This document shows, piece by piece, positions 61,254 to 64,000 of a DNA stretch of 64,000 bases (the first letter of the stretch is position 1; each line of letters starts with the position of its first letter). The notes below the pieces were generated by a model. That model saw only the letters and a list, made by a program, of their open reading frames with translations, was not told the origin of the DNA and ran no database searches. The stretch covers positions 1-64,000 of the forward strand of contig NZ_JBNPXQ010000008.1 in assembly GCF_050433225.1 (NCBI RefSeq), written 5' to 3'. A program made the position numbers and the translations under genes. Source of the stretch: Sphingomonas_D zeicaulis. Its GTDB lineage: Bacteria; Pseudomonadota; Alphaproteobacteria; Sphingomonadales; Sphingomonadaceae.

Positions 61254-61958
61254 ATGACGGCAACGCCTCCGCGCGGCAGCGTGATCCTGCTCCATGGTAT
61301 CTGGGCGTTGCCGGTGATGATGGCGCCGATGGAATGGGCGCTGCGGCGGCGTGGCTATCGCACGTTCAACCCGATGTACCGTTCACGCGCGCACAGCGTC
61401 GATCGTATCGTCGCGGCGCTTCACCCGCGCTTCGAGCGGTTCGCCGCCGCCAATCCCGGACCGATCCATTTCGTTACCCATTCGATGGGGTCGCTCGTGC
61501 TGCGCGCCTATGTCACCCGCCATCGTCCGGCGTGGATCGGCCGGGCGGTGATGCTGGGGCCGCCGCATGCCGGCAGCCCGTGGGTCGATCTTGCGCGCGG
61601 GCTGCGCGTCTCCGGCCTTTGCCTCGGCCCTTCTGCCGACCTGCTCGATCGCCGCCGCAACGCGCTGCTGGAAAGCGCGTTGGGGGCGATCGACTTTCCG
61701 GTTGGTATCATCGCTGGCACGCGATCGATCCTGCCTTTCGTCACCAGCCGGCTGATGGGCGAGCCCAATGATGGCAAGGTCGCGGTGAGCGCAACGCACT
61801 TGCCCGGCCAGAGCGATCATATCGTCCTGCCCGTCGGCCACAGCGCGATGCCGCATGACCGCGAGACGATTCGTCAGACGCTCGCATTTCTGGAACGGGA
61901 ACGGTTTGACCGCGCCGATGCGGACGATGAACAGCACGCGATCGCGAGGCGGGCCTAG
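61254..61958 (+). CDS. alpha/beta hydrolase, lipase-like
   Basis: This 234-residue hydrolase has the oxyanion HGIW (14-17) and nucleophile elbow THSMGS (Ser77), the pattern of triacylglycerol-lipase-like and acetyltransferase/lipase proteins. A conserved VSATHLPGQSDHIVLPVGHSAMPHD segment near the end supplies the probable catalytic His. No signal peptide is seen. Substrate unknown. Confidence 0.85.
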   Translation: MTATPPRGSVILLHGIWALPVMMAPMEWALRRRGYRTFNPMYRSRAHSVDRIVAALHPRFERFAAANPGPIHFVTHSMGSLVLRAYVTRHRPAWIGRAVMLGPPHAGSPWVDLARGLRVSGLCLGPSADLLDRRRNALLESALGAIDFPVGIIAGTRSILPFVTSRLMGEPNDGKVAVSATHLPGQSDHIVLPVGHSAMPHDRETIRQTLAFLERERFDRADADDEQHAIARRA

Positions 61959-62019
61959 GCCACATCGATCGGCAAAAGCATGTCGGCCGCGGCGATGGAT
62001 GATCGCCGCCGCCGCGGCT

Positions 62020-63432
62020 TCAGCTGCAGAGCTTGACGTCGAGGAAGCTCGGGATCGGGCCGTTCCAGCCGCCATCGTCCGGGCCGTCGTCACGCGACGT
62101 ACCGCGGCCACGGCGCTGGTCGCGCGGTGCTGGGCGTGCGCCTTCCGGCTGCGGTGCGCGGGGCTGCGGCGTCTCGGGCTGCCGAGCCTCGACCGGCGCA
62201 GGGGCGGCCTCGCGGGGCTCCTTGCTCTTGCGCGCGCGGGTTCGGGGCTTTTCCGACCGCGCCTTTTCAGGCTTGGCAGGAGCATCGGCCGCGCCCGTTT
62301 CCACTTCGGCCTCGACCGCTTCGGCGGCGAGGCGCGGAATCTTCTGCCCGGTCAGCTTCTCGATATTGGCGACCGACTCGGCGTCGTCGGGCGTCGCCAG
62401 CGTATAGGCGGTGCCGGTCGCACCCGCGCGGCCGGTGCGGCCGATGCGGTGGACATAGTCGTCGGGATGCCAGGGCACGTCATAATTGACGACGTGGCTT
62501 ACGCCCTTGATGTCGAGCCCGCGCGCCGCGACGTCGGAGGCGACGAGGATGTTGATCTCGCCAGTCTTGAAGCGCTCAAGCTCGCGCAGCCGCTCGGGCT
62601 GTTCCATGTCGCCATGGATCTCCCCAGCGCGGAAACCGTCGCGCTTAAGGTTGCGCGCCAGCTCGCGAACCGTCGTCTTGCGGTTGGAGAAGATGATTGC
62701 GGTGTTGACGCCTTCGCCACGCAGCAGCGTATCGAGCGCACGCCGCTTGCCGCGCGACGACACCTCGACCAGCTTCTGGTCGATATTGGTGTTGGTGCTG
62801 GCGGGCCGCGCGACCTCGATCTGCTTCGGGTTCGAGAGGAACTTGTCGGCCAGCTTCTTGATCGGCGGCGGCATCGTCGCGCTGAACAGCAATGTCTGGC
62901 GGGTCTTGGGCAGCTTGGTACAGATCTGCTCGATATCGGGGATGAACCCCATGTCGAGCATACGATCCGCCTCGTCGATCACCAGCATCGAGCAGCCGGT
63001 GAGCAGGATCTTGCCGCGCTCGAATAGGTCCATCAGCCGGCCGGGCGTGGCGATCAGCACGTCAACACCCTTTTCCAGCGCCTTCACCTGATCGCCCATC
63101 TGCACGCCACCGATAAGCAGCGCCATCGAGAGCTTGTGATACTTGCCGTATTTCTCGAAATTCTCGGCGACCTGCGCGGCGAGTTCGCGCGTCGGCTCAA
63201 GGATCAGCGAGCGCGGCATGCGCGCGCGCGCGCGGCCATGCGCTAAAATGTCGATCATCGGCAGCACGAAGCTGGCCGTCTTGCCGGTGCCGGTCTGCGC
63301 GATCCCGATCAGGTCGCGCATCATCAGCACGGGCGGGATCGCCGCCGCCTGAATGGGCGTCGGTGAGCTGTAGCCCGAATCATCGAGCGAGCGGAGCAAT
63401 TCGTCAGAAAGGCCGAGGTCGGCGAACGTCAT
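62020..63432 (-). CDS. DEAD-box RNA helicase, RhlE type
   Basis: This 470-residue ATP-dependent RNA helicase carries the Q motif and motif I AQTGTGKT (45-52), motif II DEAD, motif III SAT and motif VI HRIGRTGR. The two RecA domains end near residue 370. The C-terminal tail (about 380-470) is long, basic, Pro/Arg-rich and low-complexity, a likely RNA-binding extension. Such helicases help ribosome assembly or mRNA decay, often at low temperature. Confidence 0.93.
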   Translation of the reverse strand: MTFADLGLSDELLRSLDDSGYSSPTPIQAAAIPPVLMMRDLIGIAQTGTGKTASFVLPMIDILAHGRARARMPRSLILEPTRELAAQVAENFEKYGKYHKLSMALLIGGVQMGDQVKALEKGVDVLIATPGRLMDLFERGKILLTGCSMLVIDEADRMLDMGFIPDIEQICTKLPKTRQTLLFSATMPPPIKKLADKFLSNPKQIEVARPASTNTNIDQKLVEVSSRGKRRALDTLLRGEGVNTAIIFSNRKTTVRELARNLKRDGFRAGEIHGDMEQPERLRELERFKTGEINILVASDVAARGLDIKGVSHVVNYDVPWHPDDYVHRIGRTGRAGATGTAYTLATPDDAESVANIEKLTGQKIPRLAAEAVEAEVETGAADAPAKPEKARSEKPRTRARKSKEPREAAPAPVEARQPETPQPRAPQPEGARPAPRDQRRGRGTSRDDGPDDGGWNGPIPSFLDVKLCS

Positions 63433-63524
63433 TGGCGATCCGGTTAAGAGTGCGAACTCATGCCGCGTCGCACGATTGCTCGCGCTTGGTCGCTGTGGAC
63501 GACAATGTCAAGCGAATCGGGTGT

Positions 63525-63959
63525 TTATCGCTTTACGCTCAGCTTGCGGAAGCGCTCGATCTCGCATGATCCGCCCGATCGGGCGTGGATCGCATCGCGA
63601 TCCGCGCAGATCATGCGGTCCTCGTCGAGATGGACGTAGATGCCCGAACGGAAATCCGGCCCGCCGCAGTCGCCGTCGAAGCGCGCGCGCAACCTGTTGC
63701 CATCCATCAGCACCATGTCGAGGCTGCGTTCCGCCGAAATCGCGAAACCGCGGATCGCGCGGGACGGCACGCAGCGCGGCCCCTTGCTTTCCTTCCACTG
63801 TACCGGCGGGGCAGGGCGCGCGGTGCGCGGCAAGGGCGCGATCGCCGGCACCCGGATCACCACGCGCGAACGAAACTGGATAACGGGCGCACCGCGGCCG
63901 GGCGGCGGCGGCGGATCGCCGCCCTGCATGAAGAACAGCAGGAACGTCGTGAAAATCAC
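63525..63959 (-). CDS. hypothetical protein, 144 aa
   Basis: The product starts with a hydrophobic segment (MIFTTFLLFFM) that could be a signal or anchor, then a Pro-rich linker and a small domain (about 50-140) with three or four Cys (GPRCVPSRAIRGFAISAERS, DGDCGGPDF, MICADRD, GSCEIERF) that may form disulphides outside the cytosol. No named family is recognised. The start is GTG at 63959; a later ATG at 63929 is possible. It lies upstream of the helicase gene on the same strand. Confidence 0.72.
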   Translation of the reverse strand: MIFTTFLLFFMQGGDPPPPPGRGAPVIQFRSRVVIRVPAIAPLPRTARPAPPVQWKESKGPRCVPSRAIRGFAISAERSLDMVLMDGNRLRARFDGDCGGPDFRSGIYVHLDEDRMICADRDAIHARSGGSCEIERFRKLSVKR

Positions 63960-64000
63960 AGGCGGTTATCCATGTCGGGCGCAGGCGATGCCCTTAAGCG

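Overview
The window is about 64 kb of GC-rich chromosome from an alphaproteobacterium, most likely Sphingomonas or a close relative (Sphingomonadaceae). The lineage call rests on gene families and order. These are a 5S rRNA followed by tRNA-fMet, a GapR (DUF2312) gene beside a DUF1244 gene and pyk, hflKC upstream of a Do protease, a TIGR02186 protein paired with a TauE/SafE permease, two TonB-dependent receptors and several sphingomonad-type small unknown proteins. It is mostly housekeeping backbone. There is no CRISPR array, insertion sequence or prophage.

Layout. 1-250: end of a ribosomal RNA operon. 300-8.9 kb: small unknown proteins, a sulfotransferase, a patatin lipoprotein, a dicarboxylate-type symporter, serine acetyltransferase, an O-methyltransferase with a start-proximal hairpin, and an alpha/beta hydrolase. 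8.9-12.3 kb: a visibly less GC-rich, probably acquired segment with a divergent TetR/MFS efflux pair and two matching operators. 12.3-18.6 kb: an uptake locus in which a Tat-exported unknown protein is translationally coupled to an anion:cation-symporter-type MFS permease, divergent from a large TIGR01782-type TonB receptor. 18.6-30.2 kb: lipoprotein esterase, glutaminase, LysR regulator, parC, a GGDEF-EAL enzyme, lptB-rpoN, rpsU and a membrane-anchored FKBP. 30.3-33.5 kb: TIGR02186/TauE pair divergent from an SPFH / ribbon-helix-helix / two-TM mini-operon, with a 20-bp AT-rich palindrome between them. 33.5-49.6 kb: S1/P1 nuclease, ispG-eamA-GNAT-ruvB, Do protease, hflC-hflK, mrp, CoA-binding protein, zinc CDF exporter, amino-acid permease, adenosine-kinase-like kinase and an M61 peptidase. 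49.7-56 kb: ppa, an SMR-TfoX pair, yebC-ruvC-ruvA, YbjQ, gapR, DUF1244 and pyk. 56-64 kb: a MarR-GNAT fusion with its operator, a three-way palindromic element, a siderophore-type TonB receptor, tgt, a zinc-ribbon membrane protein, a lipase-like protein and a RhlE-type helicase.

How genes work together. RuvA and RuvC are encoded together and RuvB 14 kb away; the three form one Holliday-junction machine. HflK/HflC and the Do protease are envelope quality-control partners. LptB and RpoN are adjacent, as in many Proteobacteria. The TonB receptor, MFS permease and exported protein at 12-18 kb plausibly form an outer-membrane-to-cytoplasm route for one glycan or acidic sugar.

I found no wholly new defence or mobile system. 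The most unusual observations are a Tgt that lacks the three zinc-binding cysteines of its family, a cloverleaf-shaped palindromic element, a hairpin abutting the start codon of a methyltransferase, a likely CTG start for ruvC, and the SPFH-RHH-membrane mini-operon.
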